DNA of 64,000 nucleotides from Vombatus ursinus (lineage: Eukaryota; Chordata; Mammalia; Diprotodontia; Vombatidae): contig NW_020954557.1 of assembly GCF_900497805.2 (NCBI RefSeq), positions 2,265,416 to 2,329,415 on the forward strand, read 5' to 3'. The notes under the pieces were generated by a model. That model saw only the letters and a program-made list of their open reading frames with translations. It was not told the DNA's origin and made no database searches. This document shows, piece after piece, positions 21,396 through 33,207 of the stretch (within the stretch, counting starts at the first letter, position 1; the number at the start of each line of letters is the position of its first letter). The translations under genes were made by a program, and so were the position numbers.

Positions 21396-22554
21396 ATTCC
21401 CCCGTTCAACTGTTCAAACCTTCTACCTGTATGCTGGAATCCCTAATTTTCCCCTTTTCAGGAAGACCTCTGGGTCTGACTTTTACAACTTTCATTGGTC
21501 TTTCTTCCTTCTTTGAATTCCTGTAGTATTTATTACCAAAATCATTCATTTTGGAATTTGACCATCTACTCTGTGGCACAGGTTTGGCGCTTTTTGGGTG
21601 GGTCTCCATCCTGTCTCCCCCTTGGGGTTTGGGTAAATATGTTAGCATATTTTTCTAGTCCCTACCTCTAGTAGTAGAGTACTTGCACATACTGAGGGCT
21701 CAGTCAATATACTGTGTCCTTGGCATTTTGAAGTTTTATACAGTTAGAAAGCTGTAAAGCTGTATAAACTTAACTTTAACATAGTATTCCAAATAGTTTG
21801 CAATTAAAACTTATTACATTTATGTGCCTATGGTGGATAGAACTTAGAAGACCTTTATTTTCATTTCTCAGAGCATACATCTGTGGTCCCTTGTAGTTCT
21901 ATAAATGTTCTGAGGACTAAGTAATGGGGGTGGGTGAGAAAGAAGAGAAACATGCAGGACTGCAAGATCAGCTACCTGGGACCCTAGTACTTACAGCAGC
22001 TGATTTGTTGGACTTTTTTTTTTCTAGAAAGGCAGAAGAGCAACCACTGACTGCCACCATGCTTATATAGTTATAGAGATGCTTTTCAAAATTAAACTGA
22101 GACTTTTTTTTTTCCAGCCTGGGTTATTGAAAATAACCTCTCTTTTAATTAAAAAAAAATCTTATTGAGGAAGTGGAAACAAAATGACAGGAAGGATGGC
22201 ATGTGGTTGGAAGGTTTAAAGCTGGGGAAAATTGGGATGATTAGTAGAGAGGGTGGGTGGACACTGAGAGAAATGTGTCTTAGAGGAAAAAAAAGTTGGC
22301 AGTGAAAAGTGGAGGAAACTTGAGGATTGGAGGCATGGGAAGGTCCTTTGAAAAGCTTTCATGGACTATTTTGAAGGATGCAGGTTTTTGGATCTCTTCC
22401 ATTAATTTAGTATATCATCAAATTGCAGTTGTTGATGCGTTGAACTGTATAGTCTAAACTTGTGTACTCACTAGTTACTTTCTTTTTTTTGTGCTACTGT
22501 TTTCAAAGTAGTTTGACAAACATTTGTTAGCCACTTATTAATTGTGTGTTCTTG

Positions 22555-22673
22555 GACAGGCAGTATGGTACAGTAGAAGGTGGGCCCAATTGGTAGTTTA
22601 TACTTGGGTTCAAATCCTGCCTTTGATACTTAGAACCTTGGGCAAATGGTTTAATCTTTTGGCCTTAGGTTTC

Positions 22674-22749
<76 letters not shown>

Positions 22750-22795
22750 TGAATTTTGAGGTCCCTTTAAGTTTTAAACTATGATCCTTTGTGGA
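22555..22795 (+). repeat. CORE-SINE carrying an expanded GA microsatellite
   Basis: GGCAGTATGGTACAGTAGAA, TTGGGTTCAAATCCTGCCTT and ACCTTGGGCAAATGG on the left; TGAGGTCCCTTTAAGTTTTA and AACTATGATCCTTTG on the right. The middle is (GA)n. Confidence 0.7.
22679..22745. repeat. (GA)n microsatellite
   Basis: Perfect alternating AG of about 65 bases, probably grown from the GAGAG next to the SINE core. It explains the Arg-Glu and Ser-Leu repeat frames. Confidence 0.95.
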
Positions 22796-22799
22796 AAAC

Positions 22800-24340
22800 A
22801 CTGATCTAAACATATTTGTTAAAACAAAAAAAAGGAACTATAGTATATATCCTAGGATTAACAGATGCTTGGAAGAAAATCCCTGAAGAATTGGTACCAG
22901 GTTATTGAAACCAAACAAAATTGAATTTGAACCCTTTTCTTTTTGAAGTTATGCATGGGTAACCCATAGCCTGTGATGAGTCTAAGGAAGAGTCCCTGGG
23001 ATTTACATTTTAGAAAGTAGTTGATGCTATTGAATCTTGAATGGGACTAGTTTGTAATTATGCACATTTGTTCATTGGAATGAGAAAAGTTTTTGTGTGG
23101 GCTTTAAAGATTCCTCCAAGATTGTCTCTCTTAGGCCCTTACCCCGCTGCTGTCCTGGAAAAAGGGTCCTTGCTGGTCCCTTTAAATCAGATTAAGGTGA
23201 CTTAAGGAGAGCTTTGCTGTACCTTCAAGACTGCTTCATCGTCAGTTATTTCTTGAATTGTAGTACAGCCAAAAATATCAAAAGAGGGGTCTGACTGATG
23301 TAAACTAGGAAGGGAGCCACTTGTCTGCATGTGTGTTTGGGTTGTACTAGGATTGACAGGTGACTTAAATTAGTAGAAGGATTGAAAAGTTGCTGAATTG
23401 GTGTATCTAAAAAAGATGCGAGTTTGGATAGGGTTGGCCATAGGTCTCTACTAAGTATCTCAAAACAGGGTACCTTATGTACAGGAGGCTTCATTCACCA
23501 TGTTTAATCTCTCATCAAAAAATCATCTTAATAAGAGTAGGTAGGCGCTGAATTATTTTTCTGTGTTAGTGTTGTATGTTGCCAAGGGTTTCTTTCAATT
23601 TTTTTAAATTGTTTATCCTTGGACGGTAAGGAACCAAAATCACAGAAGTTCAATTTTTGATAACAGTTTGGGGTCCTGAGTGAACACCTGTTATAGTATC
23701 AAAGGCAGATAGGCAGTCTGGTGAATCATCCTGTTACCTGATGGAGATGTCTATCTCATCTGGCTTTTTACTCAGAGAAATCTTAGCAGTGTGATTTAGT
23801 GATTATTCAATTTAATTAAATCTAGCGGCTCCAACTTGCAAGTTTATTTAGGGCCTATTCTGTATGAAGCATCCTGCTAAGGGATCTGAAGATGACAAGA
23901 CAGTTCCTGACTTCCTAGAGTTTACTTTTTACTTGTTGATTAAAGACTGCTTGATCTTTGGTCATTTTAGGTTGGAATTGCAGCCTTTTGAAATTTAGAT
24001 TCATCTTGGCCTTATCTTGCTGTTTACTAAAGAATTTCCTCCAACTCTTTGTCTTTCAGCGTTTGACCCTCTGATTGGGCCAGTCTCATTGATATCCTCT
24101 GGGATATCAACAATCCATTAAAATTAGGACATTTCTAGCACAATCGTGTGACTTTCCTTATATGCTCCTGAAATGGGTAGAGTCCTTGTGAATTACTCAG
24201 AAAGGAATTTCCCACTAATCTCATTTTTAACCCAATTATTTACTTTAATTAGGCAACAGCTTTTAAATATTGCCCTTTGTGCATATAGTTTGTTTTTTCC
24301 TTATGTACTTGTGAGACAGTAAGGGGTCTTGGAAAGGCCA
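22800..24340. other. Single-copy intronic sequence
   Basis: No repeat family or gene recognised. The open frame at 23246-23494 (minus) has no domain-like features. Confidence 0.5.
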
Positions 24341-24344
24341 TTGT

Positions 24345-24592
24345 ACTAGGACTAATTAGTCTAGAGTACTGGATCTAAAGTCTGGAAGATCAGAGTTCAG
24401 CCAATCTCTGGTACTTATTAGCTGTGTGACCCTAGGCAAGTCACTTAATCTTCAGTCTCAGTTTCTTCCACTGTCAAATGGGGATAATAATAGTACACAC
24501 CCTCACGGGTTGTTGTAAGGATCAAATATGTTAATATTTGTAAAGCCTTTTCTAGCCTTTAAGTACCATATCATGACTAGTTGTTATTAAGA
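24345..24592 (+). repeat. MIR/Ther CORE-SINE
   Basis: TTAGCTGTGTGACCCTAGGC, CAAATGGGGATAATAATAGT, GGGTTGTTGTAAGGATCAAA and GACTAGTTGTTATTAA. Confidence 0.8.
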
Positions 24593-24799
24593 CTGAATTA
24601 TGTATTTAGATCATAAGTAAACAATGATTCAAGAAATTCCAGCCTCAAATAAAGGTGGAAATTAAGTGATTATTGCAAATTTCAAGGTATTTCACAAATA
24701 AGGATCACTTCATATTTTGGCTTTACCAGAATAAATATTTGAATAGCTTAAGCCTGGAATATCACCTTTAATGTTATTCTTTCTCTCACCAATCACAGA

Positions 24800-24945
24800 T
24801 GTACCTTAGAGGGCATCTAGTCCCACCCACTCATTTTGCAGATGAGAAAAGTTTAAACCTAGAGATGTAGAATGATTTGGCCAATCTCTCTTACACTTAG
24901 AAAAACTGTGAATTGAATACAGGTCTTCTTACTCCAAATTTGAGG
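24800..24945 (-). repeat. Old MIR-like fragment, antisense
   Basis: GGGCATCTAGTCCCACCCAC, ATTTTGCAGATGAGAAAAGT and AATACAGGTCTTCTTACTCC. Family uncertain. Confidence 0.45.
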
Positions 24946-24952
24946 CCCCTAA

Positions 24953-25192
24953 GTGGGGCAGTGGATAGACTGCTGGACCAGGAGTCAGGAAGACTCATCT
25001 TCTCTAGTCAAATCTGGCCTCAGATGCTTACTAGTTGTGTGACCCTGGGCAAGTCACTAACCCTATTTGCCTCAGTTTCCTCATCTGTAAAATGAGCTGG
25101 AGAAAGAAATGGCAAAACACTCCAATATCTTTGCCAAGAAAACCCCAAATGGGGTCGTGAAGATGTGACCAAAAAACAACTCAACCACAAAC
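24953..25192 (+). repeat. RTE-tailed tRNA SINE
   Basis: GGGCAGTGGATAGACTGCTG, GGAGTCAGGAAGACTCATCT, AAATGAGCTGGAGAAAGAAA, CCCAAATGGGGTCGTGAAGA and an ACAA-rich end. Confidence 0.85.
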
Positions 25193-25787
25193 CCTAAATG
25201 CAGGAAAGTATATTTACTTTCCATTCCACCTGGTTCCTTCTTTTTCTTGGCTTCTCAAAAAAGCAGCCCTTTGGTGTCTCATTATAAAGTATTTGCGAAT
25301 GTTCAGTTGGTGTAGGTAAATAGATCCTCTTTCAAGAGAACTTTTTGCTTATTCCTTGTTTTAAAAAGAGGAAGAATCCTTTCAATGCAGAATGTTGTGA
25401 AATGTTGGAAGATGACAGTCACCTTATATAGTGTGACAGATTCCAATATACTGTGACTCTCCTTTCCACCCTCCCCCGTAATAAAATATCCGGTATACAT
25501 GTCATTTCACAAGTTTTATATCTATTTTAGAATTAAATTATGATCTGAGAGTTGCACATTTTAGAAAATGGTTTTAATTTCACATCAGCTGAAGTTAAAA
25601 GGTAATGAAATATATTAGATCTGGTCTGTGTCTAATTTTAATTATTGATACATTTTTAAATGGCCTCTTATGATACATTGCAGAGAGTTTGGACAGCTGT
25701 GATTTTAGTAGGCCTATTGAAGCAGATCTTGAAGATTTGTTTAAATTTTAATCTTCAGAAGGATTCTGCAGAAAGTATGTTAAAGGC

Positions 25788-25990
25788 AGCTAGGTGGACA
25801 GTGGATAGAGTGATGGACTTGGAGTCAAGAACTGAATTCAAATTCCAAATCATTCCATCAAGTTGTTTATTCTCATTTAGCCTCAGTTTCCTCATCTGTA
25901 AAATAGGGATAATACCTTAATAGGGGGTTGTTTTGAGGATCAAGAGGTTCCACATGGTTCCACAGAAATGTTAGCTATAAAGTATGAACA
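25788..25990 (+). repeat. MIR/Ther CORE-SINE
   Basis: GGCAGCTAGGTGGACAGTGG, AGTCAAGAACTGAATTCAAA, TCATCTGTAAAATAGGGATA and GTTAGCTATAAAGTATG. Confidence 0.75.
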
Positions 25991-26434
25991 TTTTGAAAGT
26001 CACATCTCATCTGTTAACTGTTGGAAGATGATCTAGATTTTTTTTTTTCCATCATCGAGCCAAAGTTACTTTTTCTCCCTTATATGCTGTAAATGCAGGT
26101 ACTTGTGATGCTTATGAGTATAGTTTGTAAATCTGTATAATGAGTAGAGCATTCCTTGTCTTCCAAAATCCCTACAAAGTACTGATCTCCAAACTTACTC
26201 TAATCAACCAAAAGTAACTCCTTGTTTATTAAAAAGTGTCATCTTAATGGCTCCCTATCTTGGATGTATAACGTAAGGTTAACAGCCATTGGGCTGGTCT
26301 TGGCTGCCAGGATGCCTAATGAGATCCTTTAGAACCAACCTAGAAAGTTGGGGGAGAAGTTGGTACCTGTGATGGAAACATTTACCAGCACCCCCCTGAG
26401 TATAAGTTATTAATAAATGTTTGTTTGACCTCTC

Positions 26435-26585
26435 TTATAAAATTGGATAATAATCCCTTACATACTTGCCCATCTCAGGACATTTGTTGTGAGCCTCAAG
26501 CAAGTTAATATAGGTAAAGAGTTTTTCAAAGCTTTAACTTTGAAGAGTTATATAAAAATATAAATTGTTGCTGCTTTTATGATGA
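26435..26585 (+). repeat. MIR 3' half
   Basis: AAATTGGATAATAATCCCTT, TTGTTGTGAGCCTCAAGC and a TATAAATTGTTGCTGCTTTT end. Confidence 0.5.
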
Positions 26586-26631
26586 TACCTTACTGGGGAA
26601 GGTGTAAATTCTTTCCCTCCTATCTTTTTCT

Positions 26632-26820
26632 TTTTTTTTTTTAAGGGAAATTTTTTATCTCTTTATTAATTTTTTTGGGGGCAGGGTTATGCAATGAGGT
26701 TAAGTGACTTGCCCAGGGTCACACAGCTAGTAAGTGTTATGTGTCTGACATCAGATTTGAACTCAGGTCCTCCTGAATCCAGGGCCGGTGCTCTATCCAT
26801 TGCACCACCTAGCTGCCCTG
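26632..26820 (-). repeat. A-tailed marsupial tRNA SINE with 16-bp target duplication
   Basis: Reversed poly(A) on the left, then AAGTGACTTGCCCAGGGTCA, CAGGTCCTCCTGAATCCAGG and CACCTAGCTGCCC. Flanks CCTCCTATCTTTTTCT (26616-26631) and CCTCCCATCTTTTTCT (26821-26836) match at 15 of 16 positions. Confidence 0.85.
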
Positions 26821-27094
26821 CCTCCCATCTTTTTCTAAGAAGCCTTAGCTGTGCTCCTGGATTTGAATTTTTCCCTTTGTACTAATTTTTTTTTCCTTAC
26901 CATTTCCCAAGGTTCCCATGCCCTGCAGTATGTTTGCACTCTGTGAGGGGCACTAAAGAACTCTAACATTCTCTCTCTGAATCTCTCTCTTTCTCTCTTT
27001 ATATATGTATATATATATATATATGGGAGGGGAAGGCTGGGATCTGGGATCTGTTCTAGAGGCTCAGTTTTGAGGAATATAAATTGTCATCGCT

Positions 27095-28130
27095 TGGGTA
27101 CTTATTAGGGACCTACTATATACCAGGCAAAGGAAGCCCAATGGATAGAATATTGGATGTGGAGTCGGGAAGATCTGAGTACAAAGGCAGCCTCAGATAC
27201 TTCCTAGCTGTGTGACCCTGAGCAAGTCACTTCGCTTCTTATTGCCTGACAGAATGGATCCACTGGTGAAGGAAATGGCAAAGCACTTCAGTATCTTTGC
27301 TAAGAAAACCCCAAATGGGGTCATAAAGGGTTGAATACCGAAGAAAAACAACAGATATACCAGGCACTATGTAAGCCCTGGGGATACAAAAGAGACAAAA
27401 GATGATCCCAAGGAATTATGACCAGCAGTAGTATCTTGAGGTCTATACTTCTCTGTACAATGGGGACAATCTCAAGGAACTCACAGTGGAATGAGGGTGA
27501 CAGCTTTCAAACAGTGATGAACAAACAAAAGAAAGACAAGATAAATTGGAGATGATCAGTAGAGAGAAGGCACTAGCAATAACAGGTTTGGGAAAGGTGT
27601 TTTGCAGAAGGTGGGGTTTTAGCTGAGACTTGAAGAAGGCCAGGAAAGCGAAGAGGCAGCCATGGAAGATGGAGCTTGATCCAGGTATGGGAGACAGCCA
27701 GGGAAAACTCAGTCAAGAAGCCATTGTTGGTGGAAGAAGACTGGAGAGGAAGGGAGGGGCCAGGATATGAAGGGCTTTGAAAACAAAACTGAGAATTTTA
27801 CATTTGATCGTGGGAGTAATAGGGAGACACTGGAAGTTTGAGTATGGGAGTGAAATGGTTAGACCTACATTTTAGGAAGATCACTTTAACAACTGAATGC
27901 CACATAGATTTGACTGGGGAGAGAGGCACAAGACAGGGAAACCAACTGTCAGCCTGTTGAAATAGTTCAGGTCGGAGGTGAAGGTGGCCTTGCCAGGGAG
28001 ATAGAAGTTTTTGAGGAGAAAGAAGAGTGGTATATGAGAGATTTTATAAGGGGAGAAATTACAGGACTTGATACCTGTTTGGATATGGGCTGATGGGTGG
28101 AGGTATGGAATGGGTAGTAAACTAAGCCGC
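27095..28130 (-). repeat. L2 LINE 3' half, antisense, split by a SINE
   Basis: Starts with GACCTACTATATACCAGGCA and resumes after the SINE at TACCAGGCACTATGTAAGCC. It continues with GATACAAAAGAGACAAAAGA, AGGTGGGGTTTTAGCTGAGA, TATGAAGGGCTTTGAAAACA and TAGGAAGATCACTTTAACAA, collinear with the reversed L2 3' UTR and ORF2 end. Confidence 0.8.
27130..27355 (+). repeat. RTE-tailed tRNA SINE inserted in L2, with target duplication
   Basis: GGAAGCCCAATGGATAGAAT at the head and CAAATGGGGTCATAAAGGGT at the tail. TATACCAGGCA is repeated exactly at 27117-27129 and 27356-27366. These bases belong to the L2 target. Confidence 0.8.
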
Positions 28131-28419
28131 CATTCTCCTGATCATCATTTTTGTCTCAAGCAGAACCAGATAGAAATTCTTACTCACCCTTCTTCAAGCC
28201 TGGCACTCGAAGTAACCATTAAGAATTTGGCCCTGGAATTCTGATTCTCTGCATTTGAGAATTGAATGGGGTTGAGAGATAGAAAGCATTGTAATGCATT
28301 GAGCACCCTTTCTGGAAATATAGAGACATTTTGCCAAGACCACAATAAGGGAGGGTGAAGAGGGGCAAGGATAATTCAAATCAGGTCATTTCTTAAAAGG
28401 AAAAAAAGAAACCCTGAAA

Positions 28420-28960
28420 CCTTCTTTCAATTTTAATTAGCAACATAACAACACATTATAGGACAACTTTCTCTACCAAACTGTAGAGTGGAATCACTTT
28501 TGAAAGTCATGTCTGGGAGCCAAGTGTGCATTAGATTAAATTTTTAAAATTTTAATTTTGATGTTTGATGGGTGGGAGGGCTGTCAGAGGAATGAGCTGA
28601 CAAAGTTTTGACTACTTTGCACCTTCTCATATTAAAATTTCAAGCTGATGATCCATTATGGGCGGAGGCATTTTTTCCATAGAAGAAATTTAAATGGATA
28701 AGTTAATGTTTGGTCATTGAATAACATTGTGTCATCCATACCTGTTGTCTTTGAGAGTAAAGCTCTAGCTTTCCTTTTTCTACCTTGCACAGGCTTTTCT
28801 GAAGTGATCCAAGTCATTTTCTGCAAAAACAGTAATCTGGTCCAATCATAAGTACAGGATGAACACTACGCTGATTCATAATAGTGAAGTGGATTCTGCA
28901 GATCCATTGTCAGTAGTACTCCAGTTTTTGAGAAGCAACATCAGAGTACTAAGCTAATAC
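28420..28960. other. Repeat-free intronic stretch, candidate conserved element
   Basis: No repeat family seen. AT-rich homeodomain-like words (TTTAATTAGCAACATAACA, AGATTAAATTTTTAAAAT) and balanced composition. Conservation is a guess. Confidence 0.25.
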
Positions 28961-29214
28961 TTGGAACATAGCTTTGGAGGTCACACAGGGGTCAGATGCC
29001 TACTTTTTCTGTTAACTATTACAAGACAGTCTAGATTTGTTTTTCTATAGAGATTTTGGACTAGTTGTTCCCCCCATCCGAACCCCATCCCAATATGCTC
29101 CAAATGGATACTTGATGCTTATGGCTTATAGTTTATACAACCTTATGTTATATAAGTAGAGCATTCTTTATTCTCAGAAACCCTTCAAGTTGGTGGAATT
29201 GTGGCTAGAGCCTC

Positions 29215-29530
29215 TTTTTGTATACTCGGTGCTTAGCACTTAGTTGGTGTTTAGTAAATGCTTAATTGCTTAATAAATTACTGGGCCTACAGTTAGGTGG
29301 ACATGAGTACAAATCCAGCCTGAAGTCACTTACTAGCTGTGTGACCTTGAACAAGTTTCTTAACCTCAGTAGCCTCAGTTTCTCCAACTGTAAAATTAGG
29401 ATCATAATAGCACATATCTTTCAGGATTGTTGCGGAAGATGAAATGAGAAAATATTTGCAAGGTACCTAGTGTAGTGCTTGTCTGGCACATGGTAGGTGA
29501 TGTATAAATGCTAGCTATTTTTATTGTTAG
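29215..29530 (+). repeat. L2 3' terminus followed by a MIR
   Basis: 29215-29280: GCTTAGCACTTAGTTGGTGT and TAAATGCTTAATTGC (L2 end). 29283-29530: TACTAGCTGTGTGACCTTGA, TGGCACATGGTAGGTGATGT and AATGCTAGCTATTTTTATTG (MIR). Confidence 0.7.
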
Positions 29531-29619
29531 TTTATGTACTTATTCATTTACTTATTTATTAATCTACCTATCTTTTCATATATTTGTTCATTCATTTGGT
29601 TATTTTAAAAATTATCATT

Positions 29620-29812
29620 AAGACTTCAGTCTTGCCTTTGCCATTTACTGAATTGTGACCAGCTGTAATATCTTGAGGTCTTTACTTCTCTGCATAATGG
29701 GGATAATAGTACTTTCTACCTTACAGGGTTAATTGTCAGGATCAGATGAGATATACTGTATGTGGAAGGATTTTGTAAACTGCTTAGATTATATAGCATT
29801 ACTATGAACTTT
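29620..29812 (+). repeat. MIR CORE-SINE, divergent
   Basis: CTCTGCATAATGGGGATAAT, TACCTTACAGGGTTAATTGT and TATAGCATTACTATGAAC. Confidence 0.6.
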
Positions 29813-30076
29813 GTGTTACTTTCCCATCGATGAATGTGGTCTTGAGTGGAGCTGTAGACTATTTATGTAAGACCAAAATAGTGGTGACTTTCTCAGTCCA
29901 TCGAACAGTTTTTCTCTGGTGTTAATTGGCTACTGAATTGTTTATTAGATTTTATGAAAAACTCTTAAAAAAGGGTTGAACAATCTATTACTATTACTCC
30001 TAATACTGGTTTATTAGTATCCTAAAGTTCCTCATGTAAATAGAGCCTATCAAATTTACTTTATGGCTATATGCAC

Positions 30077-30257
30077 TGTTGTTCAGTTGGTATGCCATTT
30101 CCTTCACCAGTGGGCTCCCATTTTATAGCTGAGGAACTGAGGCAAATAGGGGTTAAACGACTTGTCCCACAGGTACTAAGTGTCTGAGGCCAGATTTGAA
30201 CTCATCTTCCTGACTCCAGGCTCAGTGCTGCATCTAATATACCACCTAGCTGCCCCA
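30077..30257 (-). repeat. RTE-tailed SINE with a shortened tail
   Basis: GTTGTTCAGTTGGTATGCCA, GAGGAACTGAGGCAAATAGG and CACCTAGCTGCCCC. The usual GACCCCATTTGGGG part of the tail is missing. Confidence 0.75.
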
Positions 30258-30259
30258 GT

Positions 30260-30740
30260 TGCATGCATACAAGAAATTAAAGGAAAACTTAAAAGAGTAA
30301 AATGAGTAGTTATCTAAAATGTTATTTTTGAGGGAGTTGATTTAGCTGAGACTGAAATCCCACCCCATGTTTTTAGAATAAGTATTGCTGCACAATCAAA
30401 TTTTTATATTTCTTGTTTTAATTAACAAGTAATAGCATTATCTAATGTGAAATTAGGAAAAAAATATTAGTTTTATTGTTTAAATTATGCTTCACTGAAT
30501 GGAGCAATTGGATGTGAAATTTAAAAAGTTTCTGTTCTCTATATTTATATTACACCCTTTATTTTCTTTTAGTTGATTATAAATGGGTTGTTAACTGTAA
30601 GATACATTGCTTTAGGCAAATAACTCTTTTAAACATCAATTTTTTTTTCTGAATGGTGTCCTTTTTCATTATAATTGTTTAAATCACATAGAAATGACTC
30701 AAAACACACACAGGTATACATATATAGATATAGATAGATG

Positions 30741-30776
<36 letters not shown>

Positions 30777-31355
30777 GAATATCTTCTGTACCAAAAAAAC
30801 CAACCCCCGACAAGCCATCATTTATTTATACATATTGGCACAGTTCTGGTGATCATCCCTTGTCTTTATTTGAAATATCTTCATTGTTACATTCATTATC
30901 TTTAGGACCAGAAGACCCTTAGGGCTGGAAGGGTAACTTAGGAAGAGGGCATCTAAGTGACTTACACAAGGTATTAGTGGCAGAGTTGGTGACTGGGGTC
31001 CTTCTATCATAATACACTAATCAATTTCCCTAGCTTGGGTAGGGATTTTTTGTAAGGATTCCTATTCAGTGTATTTGTATGGTTTTTGGTATAAAAAATA
31101 TTTTCAGGAAGATTATAAAGTTCATTCAGAATATAGGTACAACCTACTGACATTTCAAGTAGGCTGTATTTTAAAAGGTTGGTACATACCATTTAGAAAA
31201 TTGTGGGTCATTGGTAAACTTTAATAGATTTTTTCAGTAGATAGGAATACACTAATACATATGGTGTGAGATGTATCTAACATGAGAACTCTCTCCACCA
31301 AACACCTTCAATGATTTAGCAGATAAGATCTAGGGAGTTACTTGAAACAAAATTT
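30260..31355. other. AT-rich single-copy sequence with small repeats
   Basis: Contains a (GA)n tract at about 30746-30772 and a weak MIR-like piece on the minus strand at about 30900-31015 (AAGTGACTTACACAAGGTAT). Nothing else recognised. Confidence 0.45.
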
Positions 31356-31357
31356 TT

Positions 31358-31447
31358 TGAGACTTGCCCAAGGTATTGGAGTTGGAATTTGAACCCACAT
31401 CTTCTGAACTCTGAGGTCAGCACTCTGCCCATTATACCATATTGCCT
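31358..31447 (-). repeat. MIR fragment, antisense
   Basis: GAGACTTGCCCAAGGTATTG, GAACCCACATCTTCTGAACT and CCCATTATACCATATTGCC. Confidence 0.65.
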
Positions 31448-32399
31448 GTATGTATCAGTAAAAAGATCTGTAAATAAATCTATCTGGACAATTGAATTTA
31501 AAAATAGTAGTTCTAATAGTTTTGTATGTAATACTTGTCTTGCAGGGAATGCAGTTAACATTTTATCTGCATCTTCCCTATAATCTTTTAATGTAATATG
31601 AAACACTACAAGATCTGCACACTGAGAGTTAAGGATTGTTTATTTGCAAGTTTTAATGCTAAAATATTTTCTTTTTACACGTGACTGATTTGAATAGTAG
31701 GGTTAGAGATGGAATTGGGTAGATTTGAAGGGGTCACCAGAAGACCATTTTTAAAATTGATGCGGTTGTTTTAGGCATCAAATTTAAAATTTTCCTCCCT
31801 AATTTCTCATAAAGTAAAAGATCTAAAACTTTTTTTTTAATTTGGAGGGTGAATGGTGCTGTTGCTGCAGCACTGACACATATTTCCAGTCTGCCTCTTA
31901 ACTTCTGCCGCTGGGAATTCTCTTCCTCATTCCAAACTTGGACCCTGCTTCAGCTCAGTCCCTCCTTTCTCTGCTCCTATATTCCATATGTTTGCCTATT
32001 AACCTTGCTGGAGGTGGTCTGTGGAGTTGAGGCTCTAATATGGGTGAACGCATCTTCCAAAAGCTTTTTCCTTCACCTGTTTTCTGCTTCTTCCTATCTG
32101 AAAAATCACTTGACCCTTATGTTTTAACTTGTGCTCTGTGGCTTTCAATGGAGGCTTCACTGTTTCTTGCTTCTCTTTTCAGAAACTGAGAGGAGAAACA
32201 AATTGTGACCCATTTATTTATTCTTTGTCTTACAGCACCACTTCCAAGCCACCAATCTATCAAAAACCCTTCCTGGTTTAAAATCCTACTCCATCAGATT
32301 TATACTTCCTTTCTCTATTTATAGCATATTTCTGTCTTAAGTTTGTAAATCTTAAAGTGCCATATAAATGTGGATTGTAATATTATTATAATTATTGTT

Positions 32400-32512
32400 A
32401 CTATGACTGTTATACCCAACTTTCATTTTCTCCCTTCTCCACCTCTTGTATCATTCTGGGTGACTTCAACATTTATATTGACGATCCTGAAGCAAGTGTC
32501 TCAGCTGGTTTG
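32400..32512 (+). repeat. L2 ORF2 endonuclease-domain fragment
   Basis: Sense reading GDFNIYIDDPEA (near 32459-32494) matches the GDFN motif of the L2/CR1 apurinic endonuclease. It may extend left to about 31850 with decay. Confidence 0.5.
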
Positions 32513-33089
32513 ATTTTTTTCCTCTAAGGGTTTTTACTGCTAGAAAACAGATGGGTAAAAATAACAAACATGGGGAAAGTTACTAGAAGTCTCAAAAGTC
32601 TTGCAATGCATCCATTGGAATGTAAATAGAATTAGGTCCTGATCTTTCTTGGCTCCCACTTCCTCAACAATTACATCATATTAAAAGTATTGCTCAATCC
32701 CTGTATTCCTTTTACTCTTAGGGATGGTGCTTCTGAATCTCCCTTATGGATAGGTGAAGGTGGCTCTCTCTTTATTTCCCTCCTATTTTATCTTTTGCAC
32801 TTTTCCACCCCTTCTCCTAAATGGAAGGGCGGTTAAAAAAAAGACCATGGAAAGGTGATTGATGGTAGTAGCACTGACTCATTGTGCCTGTTCTTCCAGT
32901 ATCTTCCAGACCCTAGAGTACATTATGCTATATATTATGAGGTTATTTTGGAGAGTCTAGGATTTTTAAGAATCAATCGATCAAAAGGTATTTTATTAGG
33001 TATCTGCTCTGTGCTGGTAGTGTGCTAGGTGTGAGGCAGTTTTTCTATCAATTAGGAATTCTTTAAAATTTTAATAGGAAGATAGATGT

Positions 33090-33205
33090 TCCTTAATTTC
33101 CAGAAATGAGTTCAGATCCTAACTCTGTTCCCTATTGCCACTTATTACCTTGACTTTTGGCAAATGGGCCTCAGTTTCTTCATTTGTAAGATGCAGGATT
33201 TGGAC
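33090..33205 (+). repeat. CORE-SINE fragment
   Basis: AATGAGTTCAGATCCTAACT, GGGCCTCAGTTTCTTCATTT and GGATTTGGACTGGATC. Confidence 0.5.
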
Positions 33206-33207
33206 TG

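Noticed and set aside
22542-22813. Arg-Glu and Ser-Leu repeat proteins
   Set aside because: Both are translations of a (GA)n microsatellite on opposite strands.
31849-32127. A 92-codon plus-strand frame as an exon
   Set aside because: It probably belongs to a decayed L2 whose endonuclease motif appears at about 32459. No splice sites fit.
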